Source: Phycisphaera sp.
GTDB lineage: Bacteria; Planctomycetota; Phycisphaerae; Phycisphaerales; Zrk34
Direction: 5' to 3'
DNA: 64,000 nucleotides
Assembly (NCBI GenBank): GCA_016125285.1
Contig: WGMA01000051.1
Span: 54,169-118,168 of the forward strand
The translations under genes were made by a program, and so were the position numbers. Numbering within the stretch: position 1 is the first letter of the stretch; every line of letters starts with the position of its first letter. Under the pieces are notes generated by a model. The model saw only the letters and a program-made list of their open reading frames with translations, made no database searches and had not been told where the DNA came from. This document shows positions 1 to 9,229 of the stretch, in pieces.

Positions 1-1173
1 GATCACCAGCGTGTCCTCGAGCAGCCCGCGCTGCTTGAGGTCCTTGACCAGTGCGGCCGAAGGCGCGTCGGTGTCCTCACATTGGATCTTCAGCTGCGTG
101 TTGAGGTTGCGGTGCTGATCCCACCCGGCGTGCATGAGCTGCACGAAGCGCACGCCACGCTCGGCGAGCCGGCGCGCCATCAGGCAGTTGTATGCGTACG
201 AGCCCTGTCGCTTCACGTCGGGGCCGTACATGTCGAGGATGTGCTGCGGCTCGTCGGAGAAGTCCGTGAGGTCCGGCACCGATGCCTGCATCTTGTACGC
301 CATCTCGTACTGGCTGATACGCGTGGCGATCTCCGGGTCGCCCACGTCGGCGAGTTTCATCTCGTTGAGCTTCGCGAGGTCGTCGAGGATGCCGCGTCGG
401 ACGGAGCGGCTCATCCCCTCGGGGTTCGACAGGTACAGCACCGGGTCGCCCGTCCCGCGGAACTGCACGCCCTGGTACTTGCTCGGCAGGAACCCGCTGC
501 CCCAGTAGAAATCGTAGAAGATCTGCCCGCACGACGCCTCCTTGTCGCGCGACGTCATCACGACGTAGCCCGGTAGGTCGTCAGCGGGGTTGCCCAAGCC
601 GTACGTCAGCCACGCTCCCATCGCCGGGCGGCCCGCCTGCTCAGCGCCCGTCAGGAAGAACGTGATCGCTGGCGCGTGGTTCACCTGCGTCGTGTGCATC
701 GACTTGATGAAGCACAGGTCGTCGGCCACCGACGCGGTCTGCGGCAGGAAGTTGCACACGGTCGCGCCGGACTCGCCGTACCGCGCGAACTTCGTGATCG
801 GTGCGAGGACCGGCCGCTCCTTCTGCCCGCCCGTCATCGTGCTGAACCGCTTGCCCGCGACCACCTCGTCGGGGATCTGCCGGCCGTGCCACTCATACAG
901 CTTCGGCTTGAAGTCGAACAGGTCCGCGTGCGACGGCGCGCCGTTCTGGATCATGTAGATGACGCGTTTCGCCTTCGCGGCGTAGTGCGGCAGGTCGTTG
1001 AGCCCGCCGATCGCGTTGCGTGTCGGAGACGACGCGCTCATCGCGGCGCGCGACTCGGAGGCCAGCAGCGTGCTGAGCGCCGCGACGCCGAGCCCGGTCG
1101 CGCCGCGACCGAGCAGCCGGCGGCGGGTAAGCTCGATTGCGGATTTCGGATTTCGGATTTCGGATTTGCTCAT
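1..1173 (-). CDS. DUF1501 family protein, Tat-type signal, partial (cut by window edge)
   Basis: This reading frame has no stop inside the window and runs off position 1, so 391 codons are visible. The N-terminus carries a twin-arginine motif (TRRRLLGRG) followed by a hydrophobic stretch ending near ESRA, which suggests Tat export. Downstream segments such as YMIQNGAPSHADLFDFKP, GRPAMGAWLTYGLG and FVQLMHAGWDQH are characteristic of DUF1501 proteins, which are abundant in planctomycetes. DUF1501 genes usually sit directly after a PSCyt1/DUF1549/DUF1553 gene, as here (129-base gap), and are thought to act with it in the periplasm. The biochemical function is unknown. The ATG at 1171-1173 was chosen because it directly precedes the Tat signal. 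Codons 3-11 are built from a heptanucleotide repeat, giving KSEIRNPKS. Confidence 0.9.
   Translation of the reverse strand, partial: MSKSEIRNPKSAIELTRRRLLGRGATGLGVAALSTLLASESRAAMSASSPTRNAIGGLNDLPHYAAKAKRVIYMIQNGAPSHADLFDFKPKLYEWHGRQIPDEVVAGKRFSTMTGGQKERPVLAPITKFARYGESGATVCNFLPQTASVADDLCFIKSMHTTQVNHAPAITFFLTGAEQAGRPAMGAWLTYGLGNPADDLPGYVVMTSRDKEASCGQIFYDFYWGSGFLPSKYQGVQFRGTGDPVLYLSNPEGMSRSVRRGILDDLAKLNEMKLADVGDPEIATRISQYEMAYKMQASVPDLTDFSDEPQHILDMYGPDVKRQGSYAYNCLMARRLAERGVRFVQLMHAGWDQHRNLNTQLKIQCEDTDAPSAALVKDLKQRGLLEDTLVI
1141..1167. repeat. heptanucleotide GGATTTC tandem repeat overlapping the DUF1501 start
   Basis: Three full GGATTTC copies and one of six bases are read on the plus strand. 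The tract lies inside the first codons of the DUF1501 gene. A similar tract in inverted orientation lies about 100 bases away at 1266-1298. Confidence 0.9.
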
Positions 1174-1265
1174 ATTCGTTCACCATTCCTGTCTAGCGAC
1201 GGCTCACAGAGCCGTGCTCGTCGCGACCGCTATTACGCCTCAACAATTCGAATCTCGGCGGCGCC

Positions 1266-1298
1266 AAATCCGAAATCCCCAATCCGAAATCCGAAATC
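1266..1298. repeat. inverted, imperfect copy of the heptanucleotide repeat
   Basis: The plus strand carries AAATCCG units with one CCCC interruption. This is the reverse complement of the tract at 1141-1167. It lies four bases beyond the stop codon of the DUF1553 gene. The two tracts could pair as a long stem around a loop of about 100 bases in the DUF1553-DUF1501 transcript. Confidence 0.85.
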
Positions 1299-1302
1299 AC
1301 TC

Positions 1303-4300
1303 TCACTCCTTGGTGAGCGTCTCATCGAGATTCAACAGCATCAGGCACAGGCCCGTATACGCGGCGTGCTCGACCGGATCGAGCTTCTCGTCACGTGGCG
1401 AGTCGCCCACGGCCAGCAATTCCTTCGCCGCCTTCGCGTCCCCGGCGTACTGCCTGCGCAACTCGTCGACGCGGCCGGTCATCACGTCGAGTTCCGCCGC
1501 GCTGGGCTTGCGCGACGCGACGAGCCGGAACGCCAGAGTGGCGCGCTGTGTCGGGTCTTCGCCCGCTGTCTGCAGCACGCGCTGCGCCATCGCGCGGGCC
1601 GCCTCGACGTAGGTCACGTCGTTCATCGTCACCAGCGCGTGCAGCGGCGAGTTCGTCCGCGCGACCTTCACCTCGCACGTCTGCCGCTTGGCGACGTCGA
1701 AAAACACCGGCGGCCCGACGATGCGACGCCAGAACGTGTACACGCTGCGTCGATAGAGCTTGTCGCCCGGGTCCTGTGTGTAGTGCTTCTTGCCGAACGT
1801 CGCCTCGGCCCAGATGCCCTTCGGTTGATACGGCATGACCGGCGGCCCACCGAGCTTCTCGGTCATCAGGCCACTGACAAACAGCGCCTGGTCGCGGAGC
1901 ATCCACGACGGCATGCGGTACCGCGGCGCCCGCGCGAGCAGGCGGTTGTGCGGGTCGCGTTCCAGCAACTCGCTGTCGACGCGCGACGACTGGCGATACG
2001 TCGCGCTCGTGACGATCAGCTTGTGCATGTGCTTCACGTCCCACCCGCTGCGGATGAACTCGCTGGCCAGCCAGTCGAGCAGCTCGGGGTGCGACGGCCG
2101 CTCGCCCTGTGTGCCGAAGTCCTCGGTCGTCTTCACCAGTCCGGTGCCGAAGAACTGCTGCCAATAGCGGTTGACGGTCACGCGCGCTGTCAGCGGGTGG
2201 TCCGGGCGGACCAGCCAGCGCGCCAGATCGAGACGCGTCGGCCGATCATCGCTCGCCAGCGGCGGCAGGATCGCCGGCGTGCCCTCGTGCACCACCTCGC
2301 CAGGCTTGTCATAAGCGCCCTTCGCAAGGATCGCCGTCGTGCGGCGCTTGTCCGCCGGCAGTTCGTCCATCACCATCACCTTGATCGCGTTGGCCTCTTT
2401 GCCGATGTTGTCTTGCGCGAGCTCTGCCTTGTTCAGTTCCGCTGCCAGCGGGCCCGAATCCTTGGACACGTTGTCGCGGAAGTAATCCCGCGCCGCCTTG
2501 CGCTGCTTGTTGTCACGCTTGTCGACCGGCAGTTCGAGGATCTTCGCGACCGCCGGATCGACGCCACTCGTCGCCTTCAACGGCTCGTTGACCACCGACC
2601 TGTCGGCGGTTTCAGATATGCGGAACAGCGCAAGCGTGTGGTGAGTGTGCTGCGACTCGAACCGAAGGCGGAACTGAAGCTCCGTGCCGCCCTCGAAGCC
2701 GACCGGCTCTGAGGTGACGAACACGCCGACGCACGGCTCACGACGGACGTGCCCGTCCACCGCCCAGCCGTTGTTCGCCGCGTCCACCTTGCCGTCGATC
2801 GCCCGCTCGACCGGGAACCCCGCCTGCGAGTGATCCGCCGCAGCCTTGGCGAACATCACCCGCTTCGGCTCGGCGTTCGGATCATTGGCCGGCCGGACGT
2901 ACAGTTCGATCTCGCTGAGCACGAAGTTGCCCTGCTCGTCACGCCCGACGTTCTTCGCCGGGCTCTGATCGTCCAGCAGCGCGTCGAGGCGGAAGGCCAC
3001 AATGCCCGTCGCATCGGTGTGCGCCGTGAGCTCGTAGATGTCCTTTTCCGGACGGTAGCCGGTCACATGGACCGCCAAGTCGTCGCGCTTCGTGATCTTC
3101 GCGCCGTTCGTCGACAGGAGCTTGTCGAAGTCCAGCGCCGACCACAGCGGTCGATCGCCGTGCTCTCGGCGCGCCTGCTCCCACGCGGTCTGCTCGGCGT
3201 CGAGCTTCGGCTCCAGTTCCTTGAGCTTCTCGCGGAGCGCCTTGACTTTCATTTCCGCGGCGGCCAAGCGTTCCTTCTGCGCGTCGGTCGGCATGCTGAC
3301 CACCGGCGGGATCTGCCCGCTGCCGTACTTGCCCCCGTTCTCCGAGGTGTTGTTGAAGAACGCGTACAGCTGGTAGTACTCGGCGTTGGTCACCGGGTCG
3401 AACTTGTGGTTGTGACACCGACAGCACGTCATCGTCAGGCCGAGCCAGACCGTGCCGACCGTTTCGGTGCGATCCATCACGTTCTCGACGCGCGTTTCCT
3501 CGGCGATGCGGCCACCCTCGCCGTTGTACATGTGGTTGCGGTTGAACCCCGTGGCGATCTTCTGCTCGAGCGTCGCGTTGGGCAGCAGGTCACCGCCCAA
3601 CTGCTCGATGGTGAATTCGTCGAACGGCATGTTGGCGTTCATCGCGTTGATGACCCAGTCGCGCCACGGCCACATCGTGCGCTCGGGGTCGGCCTGATAG
3701 CCGTTGGAGTCTGCGTAACGCGCCGCGTCGAGCCACTCCCACACCATCCGCTCGCCGTAGCGCGGCGACGCCAGCAGCCGATCGACCAGCTTCTCGTACG
3801 CGTCTGGCGACCTGTCGGCCACGAACGCGTCGACCTCCTCCGGCGTCGGCGGCAGACCCGTGAGGTCGAGCGTCACGCGGCGGATCAGCGTGATCCTGTC
3901 CGCCTCCGGTGAGTGACGCAGGCCCTCTCGCTCGAGCCGTGATTCAATGAACCGATCGATCGGGTTGCGCGGCCACTTCGCGTCACGCACCTCCGGCAAC
4001 TCACCGACGCGCGGCGGTACAAACGACCAGTGCGCCGCCCACGGCGCTCCCTGCTCGATCCAGCGACGGAGCACATCGATCTGCGCCGGCTTCAGCGGGA
4101 TCTTCGCCTTCGGCGGCGGCATGATGTCGTCCGCCTTGGTCGTCGACACGCGGTAGTACAGTTCACTGTCGTCGGGCTTGCCCGGCACGATCACCTTGTA
4201 GCCGCCCATGTCCTTGAACGCCCCGGCCTTGGTATCCAGCCGCAGCTTTGCTTCGCGGGCCTTGTCGTCGGGGCCGTGGCAGTGGTAGCAGTGCTCGGAA

Positions 4301-4440
4301 AGGATCGGCTGCACGTCGCGCTCGAAGTCCACGGGCGTGCGCGGCTCACCGGCGCACACCGGCGTCGGTACGAGAGCCACCGCCGCGTAAGTCATCGCCA
4401 CAGCGAGAAACAACCGCGTCCGATTTGCGTTAACGATCAT
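1303..4440 (-). CDS. PSCyt1 cytochrome c / DUF1549 / DUF1553 secreted protein
   Basis: A 1045-residue planctomycete-type protein. A Sec signal peptide (about residues 1-30, ending PTPVCAGEP) is followed by a PSCyt1 domain with one c-type heme site, CYHCH at residues 51-55. DUF1549 follows (around residues 150-360, including [14 protein letters not shown] and [12 protein letters not shown]). A charged, probably coiled-coil stretch lies near 390-440. DUF1553 is in the C-terminal part (around 700-970, including [14 protein letters not shown] and [13 protein letters not shown]). The ATG at 4438-4440 was chosen because it begins the signal peptide; the frame stays open 37 codons further upstream, but that extension would bury the signal. 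The protein is probably periplasmic and co-transcribed with the downstream DUF1501 gene. Its substrate is unknown; the family is often found near sulfatases and glycoside-degrading genes. Confidence 0.93.
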   Translation of the reverse strand: MIVNANRTRLFLAVAMTYAAVALVPTPVCAGEPRTPVDFERDVQPILSEHCYHCHGPDDKAREAKLRLDTKAGAFKDMGGYKVIVPGKPDDSELYYRVSTTKADDIMPPPKAKIPLKPAQIDVLRRWIEQGAPWAAHWSFVPPRVGELPEVRDAKWPRNPIDRFIESRLEREGLRHSPEADRITLIRRVTLDLTGLPPTPEEVDAFVADRSPDAYEKLVDRLLASPRYGERMVWEWLDAARYADSNGYQADPERTMWPWRDWVINAMNANMPFDEFTIEQLGGDLLPNATLEQKIATGFNRNHMYNGEGGRIAEETRVENVMDRTETVGTVWLGLTMTCCRCHNHKFDPVTNAEYYQLYAFFNNTSENGGKYGSGQIPPVVSMPTDAQKERLAAAEMKVKALREKLKELEPKLDAEQTAWEQARREHGDRPLWSALDFDKLLSTNGAKITKRDDLAVHVTGYRPEKDIYELTAHTDATGIVAFRLDALLDDQSPAKNVGRDEQGNFVLSEIELYVRPANDPNAEPKRVMFAKAAADHSQAGFPVERAIDGKVDAANNGWAVDGHVRREPCVGVFVTSEPVGFEGGTELQFRLRFESQHTHHTLALFRISETADRSVVNEPLKATSGVDPAVAKILELPVDKRDNKQRKAARDYFRDNVSKDSGPLAAELNKAELAQDNIGKEANAIKVMVMDELPADKRRTTAILAKGAYDKPGEVVHEGTPAILPPLASDDRPTRLDLARWLVRPDHPLTARVTVNRYWQQFFGTGLVKTTEDFGTQGERPSHPELLDWLASEFIRSGWDVKHMHKLIVTSATYRQSSRVDSELLERDPHNRLLARAPRYRMPSWMLRDQALFVSGLMTEKLGGPPVMPYQPKGIWAEATFGKKHYTQDPGDKLYRRSVYTFWRRIVGPPVFFDVAKRQTCEVKVARTNSPLHALVTMNDVTYVEAARAMAQRVLQTAGEDPTQRATLAFRLVASRKPSAAELDVMTGRVDELRRQYAGDAKAAKELLAVGDSPRDEKLDPVEHAAYTGLCLMLLNLDETLTKE

Positions 4441-4461
4441 GGGGTGCGGAGCTCCGAAGAA

Positions 4462-4481
4462 TCGATACACACCAGTATCGA
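4462..4481. promoter_or_regulatory. 20-bp dyad in the divergent AraC/PSCyt1 intergenic region
   Basis: TCGATAC (4462-4468) and GTATCGA (4475-4481) form perfect 7-bp inverted arms around a 6-base spacer. The dyad sits between two divergently transcribed starts (4440 and 4538), where an operator for the neighbouring AraC-type regulator would be expected. Binding is inferred. Confidence 0.45.
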
Positions 4482-4501
4482 CCCGTGACGCGTGTTTATC
4501 T

Positions 4502-4529
4502 TGTACCCGCGCCTCGAATTTTTGGTACA
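4502..4529. promoter_or_regulatory. second inverted repeat upstream of the AraC gene
   Basis: TGTACC (4502-4507) and GGTACA (4524-4529) are inverted 6-bp arms separated by 16 bases, ending eight bases before the regulator's ATG. It could be an autoregulatory site or cover the promoter. Confidence 0.3.
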
Positions 4530-4537
4530 TTTTGACC

Positions 4538-5290
4538 ATGTCCGAAACCACAGACCCCCTAACGTTTCAGGCACAGTTCTTCGCACTGCACCCCGATGCG
4601 CTGTCCGTGATGGGCCTTTTTGAGTACCTGCCCTCGGCCCGGTTCTACGCCAAGACACGCGAGAGCCGCTTCGTGCGCGTCAACAGCGCCTTTCTTGAGC
4701 CGCACGGAGCGAAACACGAGCGGGACATGCTTGGCAAGACCGATCGCGACTTTCATCCACCGGCCCTCGCCGAGGCCTACATCGCCGAGGATCAGCGGGT
4801 CATGCGCGGCGCCCGGCCGATTCCCAATCAGGTCTGGCTCGTGCCGCACTTTCGTGGCATGCCGCAGTGGTACGTTTCCAGCAAGACGCCGCTGTTCGAC
4901 GCCGCGGGCGATGTCATCGGCATAGCGGGTGTGATGTACCCCATCGACACGCCGCGCGAGCAGACACACTACTTCCGCGAGTTGACCCCGGTCATTACAC
5001 ACATCGAGCAGCACTACACCGAAACGATCTCGATGGAAGAGATGGCGAAGCTTGCCGACCTGTCGCCCACCCACTTCAACCGCCGGTTCCGTGCGCTGCT
5101 GCGTATGTCGCCCACACAGTACGTTCACGCGCTGCGTATACAGCAGGCCCAGCGCATGCTCAGCCAGACGCACGACCCGGTGTCCGACATCGCGATCGCG
5201 ATGGGCTACTTCGACCAGAGCCACTTCACGAAAAGATTCCGTCGCGTGACGGGACTGACGCCGCAGGGGTACCGCAAGCGGTTCCGCTGA
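4538..5290 (+). CDS. PAS-domain AraC-family transcriptional regulator
   Basis: A 250-residue protein. The N-terminal part (about 20-140) looks like a PAS sensor fold, with FLEPHGAKHERDMLGKTDRDFHP and a closing DVIGIAGVMYPI strand. The C-terminal part (about 155-250) is a two-helix-turn-helix AraC DNA-binding domain containing SPTHFNRRFRALLRMSPTQY and the family signature around IAIAMGYFDQSHFTKRFRRVTGLTP. The ATG at 4538 begins the recognisable domain; the upstream in-frame extension would overlap the divergent gene. It is divergent from the PSCyt1/DUF1501 genes and 35 bases upstream of the esterase gene, so it probably regulates one or both. The ligand is unknown. In planctomycetes such PAS-AraC proteins commonly sit beside polysaccharide-degradation loci. 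Confidence 0.9.
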   Translation: MSETTDPLTFQAQFFALHPDALSVMGLFEYLPSARFYAKTRESRFVRVNSAFLEPHGAKHERDMLGKTDRDFHPPALAEAYIAEDQRVMRGARPIPNQVWLVPHFRGMPQWYVSSKTPLFDAAGDVIGIAGVMYPIDTPREQTHYFRELTPVITHIEQHYTETISMEEMAKLADLSPTHFNRRFRALLRMSPTQYVHALRIQQAQRMLSQTHDPVSDIAIAMGYFDQSHFTKRFRRVTGLTPQGYRKRFR

Positions 5291-5325
5291 CAGCGCGCCG
5301 CTATGATGCGGCTCCCCTGGAGATC

Positions 5326-7509
5326 ATGACCATGCGAAACCCGTCTGTCGTCCGCGCCACGCTGTTGTTGGGGCTGCTTGCCCTTGTCGCCATGCCCCGC
5401 GTCGCTCACGCCGAGCCACAGTTCCCACTCAAGGCGAAGCGTATCCTCGTGCTCGGCGACTCGATCACGCACGCCGGGCACTACGTGGCGTGGATCCAGA
5501 CGCAGTTGCGCCTCCAGGGCGTCGACCCGCTGCCGCAGATCATCAACATCGGCCTGGCCAGCGAGACGTGCAGCGGGCTGTCCGAACCCGACCATCCGTT
5601 CCCGCGGCCCGACGTGCACGAGCGCCTCGACCGTGCCCTCGCAGCCGTCAAGCCCGACGTCGTCGTCGCGTGCTACGGCATGAATGATGGCATCTACTAC
5701 CCGTTCAGCGACGAGCGGTTCAAGGCGTACCAGGACGGCGTCAACAAGCTGATCGAGAAGGTGCACGCGGCCGGCGCGAAGCTGGTGCTCATGGCGCCGA
5801 CACCGTTCGACCCGGTGCCGCTCGAGGGCAAGGGCAAGCTCAAGCCCGACGGCGAGGCGAAGTACTCATACATGCAGATGTATGAAAAGTACGACGACGT
5901 GTTGAGCCGGTACGGCAAGTGGATCATGCAGCAGCGTGACCGCGTGGAGATGGTCATCGACCTGCACACGCCGATCGCCGAGGCGCTAGCCGAGCACCGC
6001 AAGACGGACCCGAAATACAGCTTCTCCGGCGATGGCATTCACCCCAACGTCGACGGCCACCGCATCATGGGCGACACGATCCTGCACGCGTGGGGCGTGG
6101 AGTCGATCACGGAGCCAAGCGATGAACTGCTCAAGCTGATGACGCAGCGTCAATCGATTCTGCACGACGCGTGGCTCACGGCAGTGGGCCACAAGCGGCC
6201 GGGTGTGAAGGCGGGCCTGCCGCTGGACGAGGCCGAGGCGAAGGCCGCGGAACTCGAAGCGAAGGCGAAACCGCTGATCGAGGCGGACCGCGGTCCGCAC
6301 GATTCGACGCATCCCTCGGCAGACGGCACGGTCTACCAGGTGCACTACCCCGGTATGACGGCCGACGGCGAGTTGTCGCTGGCGGTTGACTACTACCTGT
6401 GGGTGCCGAGCGGCGCGAAGAAACTGCGCGGCGTGATCGTGCACCAGCACGGGTGCGGCCCCGGCGCGTCGCTCGGCGGACGCACCGCTGCGGACGACCT
6501 GCACTGGCAGGCCCTGGCGCGCAAGTGGGACTGCGCCCTGATGGGCTCGTCGTACGACCCGCGGAAGGGCGCGAACTGTCGGCTGTGGTGCGACCCGCGC
6601 AACGGTTCTGACGCTCGCTTCCTCCAGTCGCTGGCGCACTTCGCCGACGTGACCGGGCACGCCGAGGTCGACGACGTGCCGTGGTGCCTTTGGGGCCACT
6701 CCGGTGGCGGGTTCTGGGCGAGTCTGATGCAGGTCGCCCACCCACAGCGCATCGTCGCCATCTGGTACCAGTCCGGCACGGCCTACGGCTACTGGATGAA
6801 GGGCGACATTCCCACGCCGATCATCCCCGAAGCCGCGTACGGCGTGCCCGCGATGGCGAACCCCGGGCTCAAGGAGAAGACCGACAAACGGTTTCACGTC
6901 GGGTGGGAAGGCATCACCGCCATGCGCGAGGACTACCTCGAGCACGGCGCGTTCTTCGAGTTCGCGCCCGACCCGCGCACGTCGCACGAGACCGGCGACT
7001 CGCGCTACCTGTCCATTCCCTTCTTCGACTTCTGGCTCGATCACCGCCTACCCGCCGCGGACGCGCCCGATGCGGCGGCGCTGCAACCGATCGACGAGGG
7101 CCGACGCGATTGGCCGAAGGCGATGGCCGCGAAGCTTGACGAATTCGTCCGTACCGGCGCCGTGGGCGACACCACCCCGCCACCCGCGCCACGAGCCGTG
7201 CACGCCAGCCGCGACGCCGCCACGGGGCAGGTAACGATCACGTGGGACGCCTTCGCGGACTTTGAAAGCGGCGTGCAGTGCTTCGTCATCGAGCGCGGCG
7301 GCCAGAAGATCGGGCAGGTTCCCGAGAAGCCGGTCGGCCGTTTTGGACGCCCCCTATTTCAGCAGATGTCGTATCACGACACGCCCGAGGCGCCGCTGCC
7401 GTCGATGAGCTTTGTCGACAAGGAAGCCCCCGCGGGCGGCACGCCCATATACGGCGTCCGTACGGTAAACAGCGTCGGGCTTTCGTCTGATCCAACAACA
7501 GATCACTGA
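5326..7509 (+). CDS. secreted bifunctional esterase: SGNH hydrolase plus alpha/beta hydrolase
   Basis: A 727-residue exported protein with a signal peptide of about 29 residues ending RVAHA. The first catalytic domain (about 35-270) is an SGNH/GDSL hydrolase: LVLGDSITHAG holds the nucleophile Ser46, YGMNDG is block III, and DGIHP holds the Asp236/His239 pair. The second domain (about 320-590) looks like an alpha/beta hydrolase with VIVHQHGCGPG as a possible oxyanion region and the nucleophile elbow GHSGGG (Ser459). The C-terminus (about 615-725) looks like a fibronectin-III fold. The ATG at 5326 follows a purine-rich CTGGAG site; ATG at 5332 is an alternative. Both catalytic centres appear intact. 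The natural substrate is not evident; acetyl- or feruloyl-type esters on polysaccharide are plausible given the neighbours. Confidence 0.85.
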   Translation: MTMRNPSVVRATLLLGLLALVAMPRVAHAEPQFPLKAKRILVLGDSITHAGHYVAWIQTQLRLQGVDPLPQIINIGLASETCSGLSEPDHPFPRPDVHERLDRALAAVKPDVVVACYGMNDGIYYPFSDERFKAYQDGVNKLIEKVHAAGAKLVLMAPTPFDPVPLEGKGKLKPDGEAKYSYMQMYEKYDDVLSRYGKWIMQQRDRVEMVIDLHTPIAEALAEHRKTDPKYSFSGDGIHPNVDGHRIMGDTILHAWGVESITEPSDELLKLMTQRQSILHDAWLTAVGHKRPGVKAGLPLDEAEAKAAELEAKAKPLIEADRGPHDSTHPSADGTVYQVHYPGMTADGELSLAVDYYLWVPSGAKKLRGVIVHQHGCGPGASLGGRTAADDLHWQALARKWDCALMGSSYDPRKGANCRLWCDPRNGSDARFLQSLAHFADVTGHAEVDDVPWCLWGHSGGGFWASLMQVAHPQRIVAIWYQSGTAYGYWMKGDIPTPIIPEAAYGVPAMANPGLKEKTDKRFHVGWEGITAMREDYLEHGAFFEFAPDPRTSHETGDSRYLSIPFFDFWLDHRLPAADAPDAAALQPIDEGRRDWPKAMAAKLDEFVRTGAVGDTTPPPAPRAVHASRDAATGQVTITWDAFADFESGVQCFVIERGGQKIGQVPEKPVGRFGRPLFQQMSYHDTPEAPLPSMSFVDKEAPAGGTPIYGVRTVNSVGLSSDPTTDH

Positions 7510-7561
7510 GTCCGAAGCCTCAGCTTATTTCGAAGCGGCCTGCCTAATGATTGCGCAGGCC
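7506..7561 (+). terminator. possible terminator: two hairpins after the esterase gene
   Basis: CTGAG (7506-7510) can pair with CTCAG (7519-7523), and GGCCTGC (7537-7543) pairs perfectly with GCAGGCC (7555-7561) around an 11-base loop. Neither is followed by a clear T run, so this is only a weak terminator call. Confidence 0.3.
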
Positions 7562-7704
7562 AAGCATGGCACGCCGCGCCGGGTGGCGTTTACGTGGCCC
7601 GATCGCGCCTGAATGCCTGTATCTTTGACACGGCATTCCGTTTGCTAATTCCTCAAGGTCGTTTCGCTTCGAGATGTCTATCGAAATTTGTTACCCTTGA
7701 GGAC

Positions 7705-9180
7705 ATGGGGAAAATGCAATTTGACGGATATCAGACCGATGGCTTCTACGACGAGTTGTTCGACGACTCCGGTAAACCGCGTGGTGGCGCGGACCTGCTG
7801 ATCTCCCGCATCTCGGACCTGCCCGACGGTGACCTGCGTCGGCGCCAGCAGGCGGCCGAGGCGGCCTTCATGAACCTCGGCATCACGTTCGCCGTGTACG
7901 GCGCCGAGGAAGGCACGGAGAAGATCTTCCCGTTCGATATCATCCCGCGCATCGTTCAGGCCAAAGACTGGGAGATGATCGAGCGCGGCCTCAGGCAGCG
8001 GATCACCGCGCTGAACCTGTTCATCGACGACATCTACCACGACCAGAAGATTCTCAACGACGGTGTGATCCCGCGCGACCTGATCGAATCCGCCACGTCG
8101 TTCCGCAAGCAGTGCATCGGCCTCGACCCGCCGCAGGGCATCTGGTGTCACATCACCGGCACCGACCTGGTCCGCGGCGGCGACGGCACGGTCTACGTGC
8201 TCGAAGACAACCTCCGCTGCCCGTCCGGCGTCAGCTACGTGCTGGAGAACCGGCAGGTACTCAAGCGGACGTTCCCCAACGTGTTCGAAGCGTTGAACGT
8301 CCGGCCGGTGGACGACTACCCCGGTCGGCTGGTCGAGACGCTCACGCACGTGGCGCCGATCGGGATGGATCGGCCGCGCATCGTGGTGTGGACGCCGGGC
8401 ATCTACAACTCGGCGTACTTCGAGCACTCGTACCTGGCGCGCCAGATGGGCGTGGACCTGGTGGAGGCGAGCGACCTGGTGGTCGAGGACGGGCGCGTGA
8501 TGATGCTCACGACGCGCGGGCCGACACCCGTCGACGTGATCTACCGGCGTGTCGACGACGACTTCATGGACCCGCAGGCGTTCCGCGAGGACTCGATGCT
8601 GGGCGTGCCGGGCCTGATGGAAGTCTACCGCAACGGCCGCGTCGCGCTGGCCAACGCGCCGGGCACGGGCGTCGCCGATGACAAGGTGATCTACGCGTTC
8701 GTGCCGCAGATGATCAAGTACTACCTCGGCGAGGACTCGATCCTGTACAACGTGCCGACGTACCTCTGTTGGATCGAGAAGGATCGCAAGCACGTGCTGG
8801 CGAACCTCAAGGACTTGGTGGTGAAGGCCGCGAACGAGTCGGGCGGCTACGGCATGCTGGTAGGCCCGGCGTCGACAAAGGCCGAGCAGGACGCGTTCGC
8901 CGAGAAGATCAAGGCGTCGCCCCGCAACTACATCGCCCAGCCCGTCGTATCGCTTTCGCGCGTGCCGGTGCTGGTGGACGATCACTTCGAGGGCCGACAC
9001 GTCGACCTGCGTCCGTACATCCTTTACGGCGAGAACATCCACGTGCTGCCGGGTGGGCTGACGCGTGTGGCGCTGAAGAAGGGCTCGCTGGTGGTCAACA
9101 GCTCGCAGGGCGGCGGCAGCAAGGACACGTGGGTGCTGGCTGACGGAAACAGCCCGCAGCGACAGACGCAGGCTCTATGA
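7705..9180 (+). CDS. circularly permuted type 2 ATP-grasp protein (predicted amidoligase)
   Basis: A 491-residue member of the DUF404/DUF407 (COG2308) family. Recognisable segments include [15 protein letters not shown] at the start, [37 protein letters not shown], and the C-terminal [20 protein letters not shown] followed by GGGSKDTWV. The family is predicted from its ATP-grasp fold to form amide or peptide bonds, usually with alpha-E and transglutaminase partners; the substrate is unknown. It is first in a five-gene block and is a paralogue of the N-terminal half of the fusion at 13733. The frame is open from 7594, but homology starts at the ATG at 7705 (GAGG very close) or 7714, so either may be the true start. 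Confidence 0.92.
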   Translation: MGKMQFDGYQTDGFYDELFDDSGKPRGGADLLISRISDLPDGDLRRRQQAAEAAFMNLGITFAVYGAEEGTEKIFPFDIIPRIVQAKDWEMIERGLRQRITALNLFIDDIYHDQKILNDGVIPRDLIESATSFRKQCIGLDPPQGIWCHITGTDLVRGGDGTVYVLEDNLRCPSGVSYVLENRQVLKRTFPNVFEALNVRPVDDYPGRLVETLTHVAPIGMDRPRIVVWTPGIYNSAYFEHSYLARQMGVDLVEASDLVVEDGRVMMLTTRGPTPVDVIYRRVDDDFMDPQAFREDSMLGVPGLMEVYRNGRVALANAPGTGVADDKVIYAFVPQMIKYYLGEDSILYNVPTYLCWIEKDRKHVLANLKDLVVKAANESGGYGMLVGPASTKAEQDAFAEKIKASPRNYIAQPVVSLSRVPVLVDDHFEGRHVDLRPYILYGENIHVLPGGLTRVALKKGSLVVNSSQGGGSKDTWVLADGNSPQRQTQAL

Positions 9181-9229
9181 CGGGAGACGCGACACGGGAC
9201 TCGGAACCGCAGGTATTGGGAGGACAGGC

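Noticed and set aside
676..2712. Plus-strand open frame across the DUF1501/DUF1553 genes
   Set aside because: Arg-rich shadow that crosses two convincing minus-strand genes and their gap.
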